DNA of 64,000 nt from Lycium barbarum (GCF_019175385.1 NC_083337.1:42942938-43006937), one strand, 5' to 3'. Shown: positions 37,976 to 51,292, counted from the first letter of the stretch. Notes: a model not told the origin generated them from the letters alone. Numbers and translations: made by a program.

Positions 37976-40461
37976 TGTCATGACCCGACCCCGTAGGCCG
38001 TGACTAGTGCCCGAGTTGGGCATTCCTATACATATCTATTAGACATATTCAAACTAAAACTAAACATAATCTGGAAGCTTGCGAAAACATAATGTTATCT
38101 CAGAACATCACATACATATATCAAGGCAACTTGTCTCCTGAGGAGTCACAACCATCAAAAGATAACATAGTACACAAGCCGACAAGGCTGTCATAACGTA
38201 TGGGAACGTCCTAACTATACATACGCAAGCCGACAAGGCTGCCACTACATACAACATCGAAAAATATGTATTTACGCAAGCCGACAAGGCTGCTACTACG
38301 AATGGGAACGTCCCAAAATGCAAGTCATGCTAACACAACCGAACAACATCTATATACAACCCACACATATGTCTACAGACCTCTAAGAGTATCGGTAGCG
38401 AAATATGACGGGACAGGGCCCCGCCGTACCCCTGGATAATCATATGCATCATAAGATCTGAACCAAAAGTCTAGACTCCGGAACAACAGAGCTCTCCAAA
38501 ATAGTTGAGTAAAAGTCCTATGCTGAGGGGTCACCAAACCGACTATTTGTACCTGCGGGCATGAAACGCAGCCCCCCGATGAAAGGAAGTCAGTACGGAA
38601 TATGGACTGAGTATATAAAGCATGAAATGAAATAAGAAGGATCATAGCTGAAGTAGAGATTACCAGAAACAACTATAATAATCAAGAAATCACTGTACCT
38701 GTGCCTTACGAAACAAAATCATGCATATCATTATCATATACCGTACCCGTCCCATTATGGGACTCGGTGCCACAATCATATCATCATATCATCATATACA
38801 TATACCGTACCCGGCCCTCTAGTGAGGGACTCGGTGAATAAAGTCATGTACACGTATACCATACCCGGCCCATCATAGGACTCGGTGCCATAGTCATATC
38901 ATCGTATCATCACATCATCATATCATTATATCATCATATAACGTACTCGACCCTCTAGTCAGGGACTCGATGAATAATGTAGTGAAACTGTGCATGAAAT
39001 AGCTTATGGAATTCAAGGACTCAATAAAATGAGCAGAATATCTAACACTCGAGTATTAAAGTTGATAGTCATGCTAAGTATCCTTTAAATGTCATTATTG
39101 ACTATATCAGTAGAGCCTTGGGAATCATAGACATGTAGCAAGGTAATATGAAATAGCTTATCGAAGTCGAGAACATTAGTCATCGTAGAGTTTTTAAGAA
39201 TAGGAGCTTATATATATCGACTACTATCCAACGTATGGAACTTAACGGAAATCGGGCAGCATTTCCCCTACATATTCAACAAAACCTGAGAATTTAACTA
39301 GGCCAAATCCTCAACAACAACACCAACAACCATATAATTAAGTCATTTCTTAAGGGTCCCCATCATTAACAATTCGAGAGTATGATCAAAACAGCCCCTA
39401 TATACACAATATACCATTATGCTGTATAACTTCTCCTTCTCCATAAATATGTAAAAACATCAATCAAAATTTCAACAACAATATAATAAAATATGTTCCA
39501 ACAATTCTAGTCATAAATAGCTCAAGAACACCTTCAAAACAGTCCACAAACATCCCGTGAGCCAACAACAATATCATATACGATTTACGGTATAATCTTT
39601 CGTATTTCTCGTCCCATGATTCAGCCATGACTTCAGTAAATTTAAATATACTTAGAGGAGGATAATTCATACCTTAGATGCCAAGGAACACTCTTCTTCC
39701 ACATTACTTCACCTTGAATAAATTCCAAATCCAACAGTACGACAAAACGGAACAACGAGATTGAAGTAGAGAGCAAAACCCGTATGTCGTTCTTGAGACG
39801 AAATATACATCTCTTCCTTAAAATGCAACATCCGTGGCTGCTCATTAAAGAGCAGATCGTTGCTGCCCTTGGAGCAACCAGCCCCCCTACCTTCTTCTTC
39901 AACAAGGAAATCTTTTGGTCTTGGTTTATTCTTATTTACTTGCTATATGAATTGTCCAAGTGAACTTGTGGTGGAATTCACGTATGCATCACACTTTAAT
40001 AACAATTATTTTAATACACTTCATATACTCATTGTTATGATTATGTGACATAGCACCAGTCGATAGTCCCTTTTGGTACACATAAAATATTATTTTCAAT
40101 CATCGTCGTCACACTCTTCCATCTTAAATCATTTCGAGACTTCATTTCTCGTATACACTGAGTTCTTGATTTTCATGCTTGAATATGACCAAATCCTTTG
40201 GCTCGAGTAAATTTGCTCATATTGGATGGTTCAATTTCCTAGTCCAAAAATACGGGTTATTATAGCTTGGACCGTATTTCATCAAATAAATTTCGAACCT
40301 CGACAAAACTTATTTTCTTAGATTTCTTTAACTTCAAATATTTATAACACATCTGTACCATTACTACAACCACCCACAAGCTTGGGAGGATAACCTCATT
40401 TTCGTTACTAATATCATTTAACTCGCATGCTTTTCAACGCATGAAAATACGGGATGTAACA
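37976..40461 (-). mobile_element. LTR3 of LARD array, with internal deletions (2486 bp)
   Basis: Against LTR2 there are three deletions: at about 38996 (AAACTGTGCA joined to TGAAATAGC), at about 39239 (AACGTATGG joined to ACTTAACGG) and at about 39995 (GCATCACAC joined to TTTAATAAC). The last removes the promoter region and the second removes donor 2. The stem-loop triplet is present but its second stem is broken (GAAGG instead of GGGGG). Confidence 0.88.
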
Positions 40462-42424
40462 TCCTTCCCCCCTTTAGAACATTCGTCCTCGAATCTTAAA
40501 CTAGTCCTGCGCTCCCAATACATCCTTAAATGTTCTTTTATTGGATTATGCTCTTCAATTGCCTCTTGTAACCTGTAGACCCTTCGCAGATTCTACGAGT
40601 AAAATGAAATTTCCTTTGGTGTAGCATTATTTCACTTCAATAACCTTACATTGCTCAGCTGTTACAGCCCATCTTCTGGACTCTTCGGCATCATGTATCA
40701 CTTCTCGACTTTAACTGTCACTTTACCCTTTTTGCCCTTATGTTGATCTTTAGAGTTGGCTATCAAGTAGCGTTGGAGTTTCCTCAGTACTAATTCTATC
40801 TCGGTAATTTGGCTCAAACCGTCTTACACCTTTCCTTAATGTGTCCAAAATATCACAACTGCATTGTTATTACTGAATCCTTACTCTTCCTATCAAGTAC
40901 TCACTTGGTCTCATTCTTAGCATACAAATATTCGTAGACTGCATAACTATTCCTATACAACTTGTATGAAGTATATCCAATCTTAGTCATAGTCTTTCCT
41001 TCTCCTGGTTCATTCTGCTCTACATATCTTATTTGTACTGAAACTCACTTGCAGTCTATCTTGTCGTACTCCTTTCCCTTCCTTTATTTACCATTCAATT
41101 TTTTCATATTCTACTATAGGAGATTCCTTATCCCTTCTTCTTTGCTACTTATCAGTCACAATATCCTTAGCAAGAAACCCCATTACCAACGTGTCAACCT
41201 TCAATCCAGTATAGCATTTCTATTCTTTATAATATCTCTTAAGTTACTCGTTACCATTTTCTTGTCGTATTCTTCCTTTTCATAAGCATCCACTTTCTAA
41301 TGTCATATTATCCAAGATCTTTACAAATAATTCCCAGCACTGTCTCAAATATCATCCTGACTTCTATCCGTTTATTGCTGGCTTTCAAATCTTACTAACT
41401 TGTTTCAGCAAGGGATCTCACTTGAAGTTTAGGTATCCACATTAAATGTATTGCAGTGTCAGTTGTTTTTATCTTACACTTGCATTTCTCTCATCCACTT
41501 CCCCCCTTTTGGGTGTACCTACCTCATTATCTATTTATATTCTGCTCTATGTCCCCATTTCAAATTTTCAAATTCATATTATTCTTTTTCCAATACATTT
41601 GGTATACTACACCATATCCATGTCTTTTCTTTATCAGTTATAACTTAGATTACCCATGGACGAAACCTTATCACAATCACGAGGCGATGAGAACTTTTCT
41701 ATGTGTGGTACAAAATCTCATCTAACCATTTTATACCATTTTAAAGATTTAGTCTAACATAATAAATTTTCCCTATCGGTATCGACTTTCAAGACATATT
41801 ATGAACTTATACCTCATTCTCTTCTTTTTCTATTTCTAGAAAATTTGAGCAGAGTTTACTCTGTACTTCTTACTATCCCAAAACCTGCACGCAGGAAATA
41901 CCAACAATGCCTCACAGGGCCAACATATATACGCATATATGATATCGTATCATAGCCACACAGGGCTCCCAATTTCCAGTAAAACGTATAAGGATGTTAA
42001 AACTTACCTCATATATCACACCTCGAGACGTACTTGATCCTTTAGCGATATGTCCTGTTATACCTTCCTATCTACCTCCCCTTTCATTCTTCAACTTTAC
42101 ATTTCAATCATACTTCAATATTCTTACCTTATCTGACATGCATCTTTAGCACCGTTGCTTACCTTTGTACTTTGTACCTTCCAATATCATCAGTCACTTT
42201 CTCCTGCCGATGCTGTTCTTCAGCTGAAATAAAGGGTTAGTATAAGGAATTTCATTTCCTATGGCTAGGCTATATCGCACGATCTTAGCTATGAAAGAGA
42301 GGTAACATCCTAAATGTCCTGTAGCTTCCTGTTTATAGATGTGGTGCACAACAAACCGATAAAAAAGACTCTACTAGACACGGTCTGTAGACACTTCGAG
42401 GATGAACTGCTCTGATACCACTTT
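40462..42424 (-). mobile_element. INT4 of LARD array, with a 1.9-kb internal deletion
   Basis: Aligns with INT2 from the PPT side to about 41738 and from about 41742 to the PBS. The missing block corresponds to about 16579-18475 of INT2. The junction shows CCATTTTA twice in close succession, suggestive of end-joining with a small filler. PBS intact at 42409-42420. Confidence 0.87.
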
Positions 42425-45400
42425 TGTCACGACCCGACCCCGTAGGCCGTGACTTGTGCCTGAGTTAAGCACTCGTATACATATTATTTAGACATAGTCA
42501 AACTAAAACTAAACATAATCTGGAAGCTTGCGAAAACATAACGTTATCTCAGAACATCACATACATATACCAAGGCAACCTGTCTCCTGAGGAGTCACAA
42601 CCATCAAAAGATAACATAGTACACAAGCCAACAGGGCTGTCATAACGTATGGGAACGTCCCAACTATACATATGCGAGCCGACAAGGCTGCCACTACATA
42701 CAACATCCCAAAATATGTATGTACGCAAGCCGACAAGGATGCTACTACGAATGGGAACGTCCCAAAATGCAAGTCATGCTAACACAACCGAACAACATCT
42801 ATATATAACCACACATATGTCTACAGAACTCTAAGAGTATCGGTAGCGAAATATGACGGGATAGGGCCCCGCCGTACCCCTGGATAAACATATACATATA
42901 CATCATAAGATCTGAACCAAAAGTCTAGACTCCGGAACAACGGATCTCTCCAAAACAGTTGAGTAGAAGTCCTATGCTGAGGGGTCACCAAACCGACTAT
43001 CTGTACCTACGGGCATGAAACGCAGCCCCCCGATGAAAGGGGGTCAGTACGGAATATGTACTGAGTATATAAAGCATGAAATACAATAAGAAGGATCATA
43101 GCTGAAGTAGAGATTACCAGAAACAAGTATAATAATCAAGAAATTACTGTACCTGTGCCTTATGAAACAAAATCATCCATATCATTATGATATACCGTAC
43201 CTGGCCCATTATGGGACTCGGTGCCACAATCATATCATCATATACATATACCGTACCTGTCCCTCTAGTGAGGGACTCGGTGAATAAAGTCGTGTACACG
43301 TATACCATACTCAGACCATCATGGGACTCGGTGCCATAATCATATCATCGTATCATCACATCACCATATCATTATATCATCATATAACGTACCCGTCCCT
43401 CTAGTGAGGGACTCGGTGAATAATGTAGTGAAACTGTGCACGATAACATACCCGGCCCGGGACTCGGTGAAAGACGTAATGACAGCATGCACGAGCAGAG
43501 TAGTGAGTGACCATGTACAAACCAAGTCATCATCTGAGGCTCAATAGAATAAGTAAAATAAACTAACACTTGAGTGTCAAAGGAGTCGGTCATGTCAAGT
43601 ATCACTCAAATATTGTTATGGATTATGTCAAATGGAACTTTGGGGATCATAGACATATATCAAGCTAACATGAAATAGCTTATGGAATTCAAGGACTCAA
43701 TAGAATGAGCAGAATATCTAACACTCGAGTATCAAAGGTGATAGTCATGTTAAGTATCCTTTAAATGTCATTATGGACTATATCAGTAGAGCCTTGGGAA
43801 TCATAGACATGTAGGAAGGTAATATGAAATAGCTTATAGAAGTCGAGGACATTCGTCATTATAGAATTTCTAAGAATAGGATCTTATATATACCGACTAC
43901 TATCCAACGTATGGAAAACTTGAGAGGCAAGCTCAATCATGTTAAGAGTTCTAACATCAAGAAGTGAATAGGAATCATGAATCACACTTGAAACTTATGA
44001 ATAGAATTACCCCAAAGCTCATATCATACATCACTTATATCTAAGACATGCCAAAAGAAAGATGGGACAGCTTTACATACCTGTTAGAGGTTATTCGTAA
44101 TCACGTTCGTTTCGCCGCCCCTTTAGCCTATTTAATATAAAAGTAACGCTATCGTTTGTAAACTGTACTTTCTAGTTCGTAAATCTGTAGCCCATCGCTT
44201 ATAGAACTCATTCTTTAACTTATACTTTCTTGATCGGGGTTTTTCATTATTTAAGGACTTAACGGAAATCGGGCAGCATTTACCCTACATATTCAACAAA
44301 ACCCGAGAATTTAACTCGGCCAAATCCTCAACAACAACACCAACAACCATATAATTAAGTCATTTCTCAAGGGTCCCCATCATTAACAATTCGAGAGTAT
44401 GATCAAAACAGCCCCTATATAAACAATATACCATTATGCCGTATAACTTATCCTTCTCCATAAATATGTAAAAACATCAATCAAAATTTCAACAACAATA
44501 TAATAAAATATGTTCCAACAATTCTAGTCATAAATAGCTCAAGAACACCTTCAAAACAGTCCACAAACAGCCCGTGAGCCAACAACAATATCATATACGA
44601 TTTATGGTATAATCTTCCGTATTTCTCGTCCCATGATTCAGCCATGACTTCAGTAAATTTAAATATACTTAGAGGAGGATAATTCATACCTTACATGCCA
44701 AGGAACACTCTTCTTCCACATTACTTCACCTTGAATAAATTCCAAATCCAACAGCACGACAAAACGGAATAACGAGATTGAAGTAGAGAGCAAAACCCAT
44801 ATGTCGTTCTTGAGACGAAATATACATCTCTTCCTTAAAATGCAACATCCTTGGCTGCTCATTAAAGAGCAGATCGTTGCAGCCCTTGGAGCAAGCAGCC
44901 CGCCTACGTTCTTCTTCAACAAGGAAATCTTTTGGTCTTGGTTTATTCTTATTTACTTGCTATATGAATTGTCCAAGTGAACTTGTGGTGGAATTCACGT
45001 ATGCATCACACCTAGGCAGCATATTTGTACTCTTTGAATAGAAACTTACTCTCTTTTGATGCCACCTATTAAGTATGTGGCCCCTCCCATTATGTGGCTG
45101 CCACCTCATGATTCCATGTAAGTTTTTGTAAGTGACAAGTATCCATGTTATTCAATTAATACCATAATTAATTTCTTGATCTCAATTCACTTTAATAACA
45201 ATTATTTTAATACACTTCATATATTCATTGCCATGATTATGTGACATAGCACCAGTCCATAGTCCCTTTTGGTACACATAAAATATTATTTTCAATCATC
45301 GTCGTCACACTCTTCCATCTTAAATCATTTCGGGACTTCATTCCTCGTATACACCGAGTTCTTGATTTTCATGCTTGAATATGACCAAATCCTTTGGCTC

Positions 45401-45657
45401 GATTAAATTTGCTCATATTGGATGGTTAAATTTCCTAGTCCAAAAATACGGGTTATTATAGCTTGGACCGTATTTCATCAAATAAATTTCGAACCTCGAC
45501 AAAACTTATTTTCTTAGATTTGTTTAACTTCAAATATTTATAACACATCTGTACCATTACTACAACCACCCACAAGCTTGGGAGGATAACCTCGTTTTCG
45601 TTACTAATATCATTTAACTCACACACTTTTCAATGCATGAAAATACGGGATGTAACA
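42425..45657 (-). mobile_element. LTR4, rightmost and complete LARD LTR (3233 bp)
   Basis: Ends TGTAACA at 45657, where similarity to the array stops; the following bases are CACACTCTATTGG. This is the 5' LTR of the array in its own sense. Donors and triplet (43005-43079) are kept; the TATA-like box is weakened to CCACATAATGGG. Confidence 0.9.
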
Positions 45658-46662
45658 CACACTCTATTGGAGTTACCCTTTCTCTTCTATGTCATGTTTT
45701 AGCACTACTAGTCTCCCTAATTTACTCTAGTATTTCTCTTTAACATATCAATGTCGATCTTATAATTACCGTTACTATCAATTCAACAATATTTAACTCA
45801 TCTCTTGTAGTTGTCAACGATACTCCCAACTTAACCTCGTCCTGCCATTACTATTTACACAACATCTTTTCCCGTTAGAACATATTACAAGCTTATATCT
45901 TATCTCCTTTAAATTCTAGAAACATTTCGGCAGAGTTTCCTCTATATTTCTTACTATCCAAAACCTGCACGCAGCAAATACCAGCAATGCTTCACAGGGC
46001 TAATATATATATGACATATCTCAGCCACACAGGGCTCCCAATTTTAAGTAAAAGTAAAAAAATGTCGAAACTTACCTCAGACATCACACCTCGAGATGTA
46101 CTTGATCCTTTAGCGATCTGCCCTGTTATATCTTCCTATTTACTTTCCCTTTCATTCTTCAGCTTTACATTTCAATCATACCTCAATATTCTTACCTTAC
46201 TCGACATACATCTTTCGTACCGTTGGTTACCTTTGTACTGATTCATTCAATTTGTTTTGTTTACAAACCTATAACTGAACTTATCATCACGAGATATATT
46301 TAATCAATTTTGCTGTTGTACAAACACTGACTTACCTCCATGACAACCAACCCATTATCATATAAATACATATTCTGATAACGTAGCCTCAGCGAAGTGA
46401 CTTACCTCTGTAAATTCCAATATCATCACTCACTTTCTTCTGTCGATACAGTTCTTCTGCATAAATCAAGGGTTAGTATAAGGGAGATCATTTCCTATTG
46501 CTTGGCTCTAATGCACAATCTTAGATATGAAAGAAGATTAACCATCCTAAATGCCCTGTAGCCTCCTGTTTATAAATGTGGTGCGCAACACACCATAAAC
46601 AAGACTCTACTAGACACGACTTTGGAGACAACCCGTAGGACGAACTGCTTTGATACCACTTT
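45658..46662 (-). mobile_element. Leader-proximal internal fragment of a related element
   Basis: From about 45880 the sequence resembles the PBS-proximal kilobase of the LARD internal region but is clearly diverged, with extra stretches (46230-46400). The PBS is at 46647-46658, GCTTTGATACCA on plus, one mismatch. It carries three ACTTACCTC (minus GAGGTAAGT) donor-like sites, a candidate exon at 46406-46456 and a leader stem-loop with TGTTTAT/ATAAACA at about 46568-46602. The array to its left appears to have inserted into this element. Confidence 0.7.
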
Positions 46663-46808
46663 TGTCACACCCAATCCCATCAGGGCATGATTGGCACCCA
46701 ACACTTATTTAGAGCTGAGCGAACCCTCTGGCATTCACGTAATGAAACTGGACATATAAAAATTTTGTTAGGAAGGATAATTAAGTACCTTCAGTCAAAC
46801 TATAGAAA

Positions 46809-47480
46809 TGTTACACCTCGGAAAATTTTCCATTGATGCACAGTGAATAGACTAACGTAGATCACAAAGTATACGGTATTTCGATAAGTAAGGAATGACA
46901 TTTGATGACCTTAATTAAGATTTCAAAGATGTTCGAGATAAGGGAAGAGAGTTTGCCAAGAGAAGGCAAGGCTTACGATAGGTGTCGAAAAGGAATTACG
47001 AGTAATGAGTTAACGAGGATTTAATAATGCTTTGGAGAAGAGTTATAAAATCCCGTAGATTGTTAATGAGGTGATAAACGAGTGCTAAGAAGGTTCCATA
47101 AGGATTGGAGATCAAACGAGTCGACGAAAACGAATTTCGGGAAACTGGGTATTATACGGCCAAACATACTGGCCGTATAAAACATACAGACCATATGTTG
47201 GACCGTATAATCAACCCAGAATGGCACCCCTCTCTGGACAAAATCTACGACTAGACATACGGTCAGTATAATTTATACGGATCGTATGTTGGTCCATAGA
47301 ACTGGTCGGGACAGAACTTGGTGTATTTAATAAAGGATCCAAGTTTCATTTCATTTCATTTCCTTTCACACCCTTTCTCTCTAAAACATCTCTCTACACT
47401 TCTCCCGCAAGAATTCAAGAGATATTAGTGATCAACAACATAAATCTAAGTGAATTGGTTCAAATTCGGTCGGGACTGTA
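46809..47480 (+). mobile_element. Truncated family-B LTR (U3 and start of R), plus orientation
   Basis: Begins TGTTACACCTCGGAAAAT, matching the 5' end of the family-B solo LTRs read on their own strand. It aligns with the U3 of 52529-63787 (for example the shared ATAAGGATTGGAGATCAAAC) through palindromes and promoter, then loses similarity at about 47480. No GTGACA end, and no right-hand copy of the flanking AGAAA was found. The right limit is approximate. Confidence 0.65.
47151..47333 (+). promoter_or_regulatory. Family-B U3 promoter with palindrome cluster
   Basis: Several diverged ATACGGYC / GRCCGTAT palindromic sites between 47151 and 47300, followed by TATTTAATAAA at 47323-47333 and then a CTTTCTCTCTA start-site-like stretch at about 47380. 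Confidence 0.5.
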
Positions 47481-50400
47481 GCAGTACTGTAGCACGCGTT
47501 TCTGCTCTGTCAGCTGAACTTGTAACGTCCATAATTATCTACTCTGATGTCCTATCGACGATTGGTTTGTTGCGTTGGAAACTAGACTCGACGAACTTCA
47601 TTTTAAGATTTTTTTTCCCTTCAAAACACTTCAAAGGCTAAGATATATTCATCCCCCAAGTTGGACCAAAATTTTCACACAAAACATTACCCATCCTTTC
47701 TCCAAAGTCGTACTACTCCATTACTTCCACTTATTTCCATATAAAACCTTCCAGTATACCTTATATACATCCTGTACTCATTAAATATACTTAGTAATGC
47801 TTGCTCCTTACATTCCAAAGTGGTTTTACTTAACCATAACTGAACGTACTTATGTTTCAAATTTGATAAGTGCTTCTTCGAAGATACGGGGTGTAGCATC
47901 CTTCCCCCCTTAAAAAACATTCGTCCTCGAATGTTGTAGTGCGCCAATCCTCAATATCCTTATTAAATTTTAGTTCGATTACCATATACTTATACTATAA
48001 TTTTGTCCATTTCGTCCTGCTCTTTCTTAGCTCCTTATCAAATTCATTTGTGAGTCGTACAGTCTTCAATCTTCATGTATACAAGTTAGCTAGTATTCCA
48101 TTCTCATTCTGTCTTCCTTCCTGTCGTTTAACTAGCCACGCCACGGTTACTCGTCGTCTTACAAGCATCCTTCTTCTTCGTTCCTCATTTCTTTATTAAC
48201 GGATAACTCCTTTGCTCGAATACAACACCTTCTTTTGTTGACTCCTCTGATGCTATCTTGGCTATCCCTACTTGTAATTGTTGAGCTTAGATACGTGCTA
48301 GATTATCCCCACGTAATTCATCAGCCCAGCTTTCCAATTCATCATAAATTTTCTTATACTAATGTCCCGTTGCTTGTTCAGCGGTACTCTGCTACTGACA
48401 AATCCTTATTCTTAACGGTTACGTTTCTTCAACTATCCGTCTTAATTCCTTTCCATGATGAAATATAAGCATATCATTAATACAATCTCTTAACGGTTCC
48501 TAATGTTCCGTCACCATCTTTATTATTTCTCGTAGCAGGATTATATATCGTGATGAACCAATAATCATAGTTCGAACTGGTCTATAGCTCACAATATATT
48601 CGAGCTCTTGTCAAACTCTCCCTTTAATCCTTTGCCTCAAATCTTGTAATATACCTTATAATTATGAAGTCAGGGCAATTCTCACTTTACCACAACTTCT
48701 TTTCCAACATCGGTATGGTATACTTACCCTTGACGTCCCCTTTCCAGTGATCACTTAGTTAGCTGTCATTCCTTGTTGGCTTTTCGGTGTGTCCATTCCT
48801 ATCTGCGGGGCATAACCTTACGCTGATGATTCATATAATTCTTTAATACATACCCTTATGCTCCGCATAGTTAGTGACTCGTGATATACTTTCTAATTTC
48901 TGGTGATGCTGCTGCCTTTCTATCTGCACCCACATCGTTCTTTCTCTCTTTAGAGATCGCCACACCGCTTATCGTTACTCCCTTTGTTAAGATTCTCATA
49001 TTTTACTTTAATATCAAAATTTTCTTTTGTGGTAACCCAAAGTTTCCTTTGTACTCATCATCCATTTCGTCATTCTCTTTGTAGTTAGCTTGCAGAGCAT
49101 TCTTACTCTCTTTATTACTCTTTAGGATACATCGCTGCCAATTTAGGTGCGACACAAATTTTCCTGGTCTAGAAATGTCATATCTCACGTCTGCATGAAG
49201 TATTCTCTTGATCCATTTTGATTCCTTTTCATGCCTGCTTTGTGGTATGCCTATCTTTAATTCATTTTTGCTCCCTCATAATGCATTCTTGATATTCCAC
49301 TACAGCCTAAATTTTGGCTTCTTTAAGCTAACATCTTTCTTTCCTTGGAATTTTAACAGGGCTATACCTCATTTCAGGACTAGATCTTCTCTTCCGCCCT
49401 TTTTAGGGTGTTCTAATACACTAGTAACTCCCGAATATCAGTAGTCATCGGCCAACCCTAACGATCCTCCAACTCCTTTGGTCTCTCATAATACCGGAAT
49501 TCTCTCATCATATAGCTTGACTTATTTTCCTTTCTGCTAATCGAGGGCTTTTCGTTTGAACGAAGCGCTTATGCATTACAGATCCATTCTCGCTGCCTTC
49601 TTTAAGGCTTTTCTACTTATACCTTTTATGACTGAACATTTCCCGAATCAACGGATTAATGGGAACATTGGAATTCATCAAAACATTTTACGGAATGTTT
49701 GGTCACGCTTTGCTCTTTCTATCCCTCGTCTTCCTCCACAACTTTTATCACTGAAATTCTTGTTACTCTAAGTTTCCGATCTCATTTTATGTCTACAATA
49801 TACCATTGAGAGTTAACACGCTACACTCTTCCCCTTCCACTATCAATCCTTTTATTTACTTAGCTCACTTATCCGAAATTTTCCTTGACTACGTATTTGC
49901 ATCCCACCTATGCGTTGTAGTTCCTCCAGTGTTCTGCCACTTCTTGTTCGTGTCGTGAAATCCTTACAAATATACTCTCTTCTTTCTTCTCCTTCCTGCC
50001 GCCAAGGCTAGTCTATAGTCATGAATATTTCCCATACATCCTTCTATTTCATTTATAATCCAATCTTGGTATCCCTTATCCTCATCCCATGTCATTGATG
50101 TACTACCTCCCGGTTATCTTTGTTAGATCATTATCCTCTCGCTTGTCCTTGGTGATTGCTCAATTTTTCTTTTCTTCCTTTCTTCTTCTTTCCTCTCCTT
50201 TTGACCAGCCCATTAGTGTACCTTTCCTGCTTTCATCCTCAAACCTTCTTTAAGTTCCTTCCTCCCCGAGCGCCCTTCTCCACTTGTTATCTTATAGTAT
50301 CGACCCTAAAATTCGTGAAATATTCCTTTAAACGGGTAAATCTGTTATATTCTTAAGTCATCTTTTGGGGAAGCTTCTCCGTGTCTGAGGAAACCGTGTC

Positions 50401-50930
50401 AGTATGACCACTTATTTATCCCTTTATATACCTCTCGAGAGCTGGAAATCTCTTAGTATCATTGCAAGGCCTTATCATTCTTTCTCTTACTTCGCATTCC
50501 TAGTTGTGGTTACTATCCTTTAGTCCCACTTATCGAAGTCTATTCCCTGACCCCATGCATTCGTCTTTTATTCCATACTACCATCCTTTATCCCCTTTGC
50601 TTGCCTACCTTCGAATTTTTATCCAATTAATCCCTTACCTTGCTTGTCGTCTCTCTTGGACGCTTCACTCACCTTCGTTTCTTACACTTTTCCCTTTTCT
50701 CAAGACATTCTAATCTCTTTACTTTCTATATATTCACTTTCTTCCTTTCCCTGATATTATCGCATTAAGTCTTTCCAACTCTAACCTGTAGTGAAAGTAA
50801 CATAAACTTACCTTGTAACATTTGTCACATGAACTTCACTACCTTGTTCGATTGATGCCTACAATATACCGCAACGTCGGTTGCTGGGACACATATACCG
50901 ACTGGCGCAGCCACATATGGGATGTCATAC

Positions 50931-50932
50931 AT

Positions 50933-50972
<40 letters not shown>
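50931..50972. repeat. Microsatellite (AC)n-(AT)n
   Basis: A run of AC units passes directly into AT units, inside INT5. Confidence 0.95.
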
Positions 50973-51190
50973 GTTTACTAACGCCTCGCTTACAAAGTGC
51001 TTCCCAATACTATTCGAACTCATCCTAATTCTAGAGCTATGATGCACTTTCTTTCTCTTTACCGGTCTAGTCCACCTCATCCTTCGTGATCTTTCGGGGT
51101 TTCCTACCACTCTGCATACTCCAATTTCCCTTAGGCTACTCTAGCTTCTCATCTGTCTTTTATGTCTGAATTTGTAGGACTCTTAATATA

Positions 51191-51292
51191 CTTCCTAGGG
51201 GGTCATCCATTCAAGTATTCTCTCACCCCAGCACGCTTAACCTTGAAATGCTAATGGGATCCGGTGCGTTAGTGCTGGTACGATCACATCCA
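51191..51292 (-). pseudogene. 5S rRNA-derived segment within INT5
   Basis: The minus strand from 51292 to 51191 follows plant 5S rRNA nearly end to end. It begins GGATGTGATCGTACCAGCAC, continues with CACCGGATCCCATTAG, then GGTTAAGCGTGCTGGGGTGA and, at the end, GGATGACCCCCTAGG. About the last 15-18 nt of 5S are missing. Box A and box C regions of the internal pol III promoter are recognisable but carry substitutions (for example TGGGTGACC to TGGATGACC). Clearly derived from 5S; whether it is still transcribed is unknown. Comparison is from general knowledge of the plant 5S sequence. Confidence 0.85.

Larger units (their letters stand above)
1..45657 (-). repeat. Tandem array of a LARD-like non-autonomous LTR retrotransposon (5 LTRs, 4 internal regions)
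   Basis: On the minus strand the order is LTR4 (42425-45657), INT4, LTR3 (37976-40461), INT3, LTR2 (19156-22372), INT2, LTR1 (5609-15299), INT1, LTR0 (1-1752, cut by the window edge). Every internal region has a PBS directly against one LTR and a purine tract directly against the next, so neighbouring units share LTRs. Intact LTRs are about 3.2 kb and intact internal regions about 3.86 kb. None of the internal regions encodes recognisable Gag or Pol. Size and lack of coding capacity fit the LARD class. Shared LTRs are the known product of unequal recombination between LTRs; that origin is inferred. The left end lies outside the window, so the target duplication cannot be checked. Confidence 0.88.
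46663..47898 (-). mobile_element. Composite LTR remnant of the neighbouring minus-strand element
   Basis: LTR 3' end TGTCACACCC at 46663 just after the PBS, and LTR 5' end, plus-strand GGGGTGTAGCA, at 47898 just before a purine tract. At 1.24 kb it is short for this group and is partly made of a plus-strand family-B LTR fragment starting at 46809. Whether 46663 and 47898 belong to one original LTR is uncertain. Confidence 0.6.

Noticed and set aside
50925..51110. Frames through the (AC)n-(AT)n repeat and the (TA)n tracts at 52.9 kb and 55.1 kb giving Tyr-Ile repeats.
   Set aside because: Artefacts of dinucleotide repeats.
51191..51292. A functional 5S rRNA gene.
   Set aside because: The 3' end is missing, box C is altered and no T-run terminator follows on the sense strand; better explained as captured sequence.
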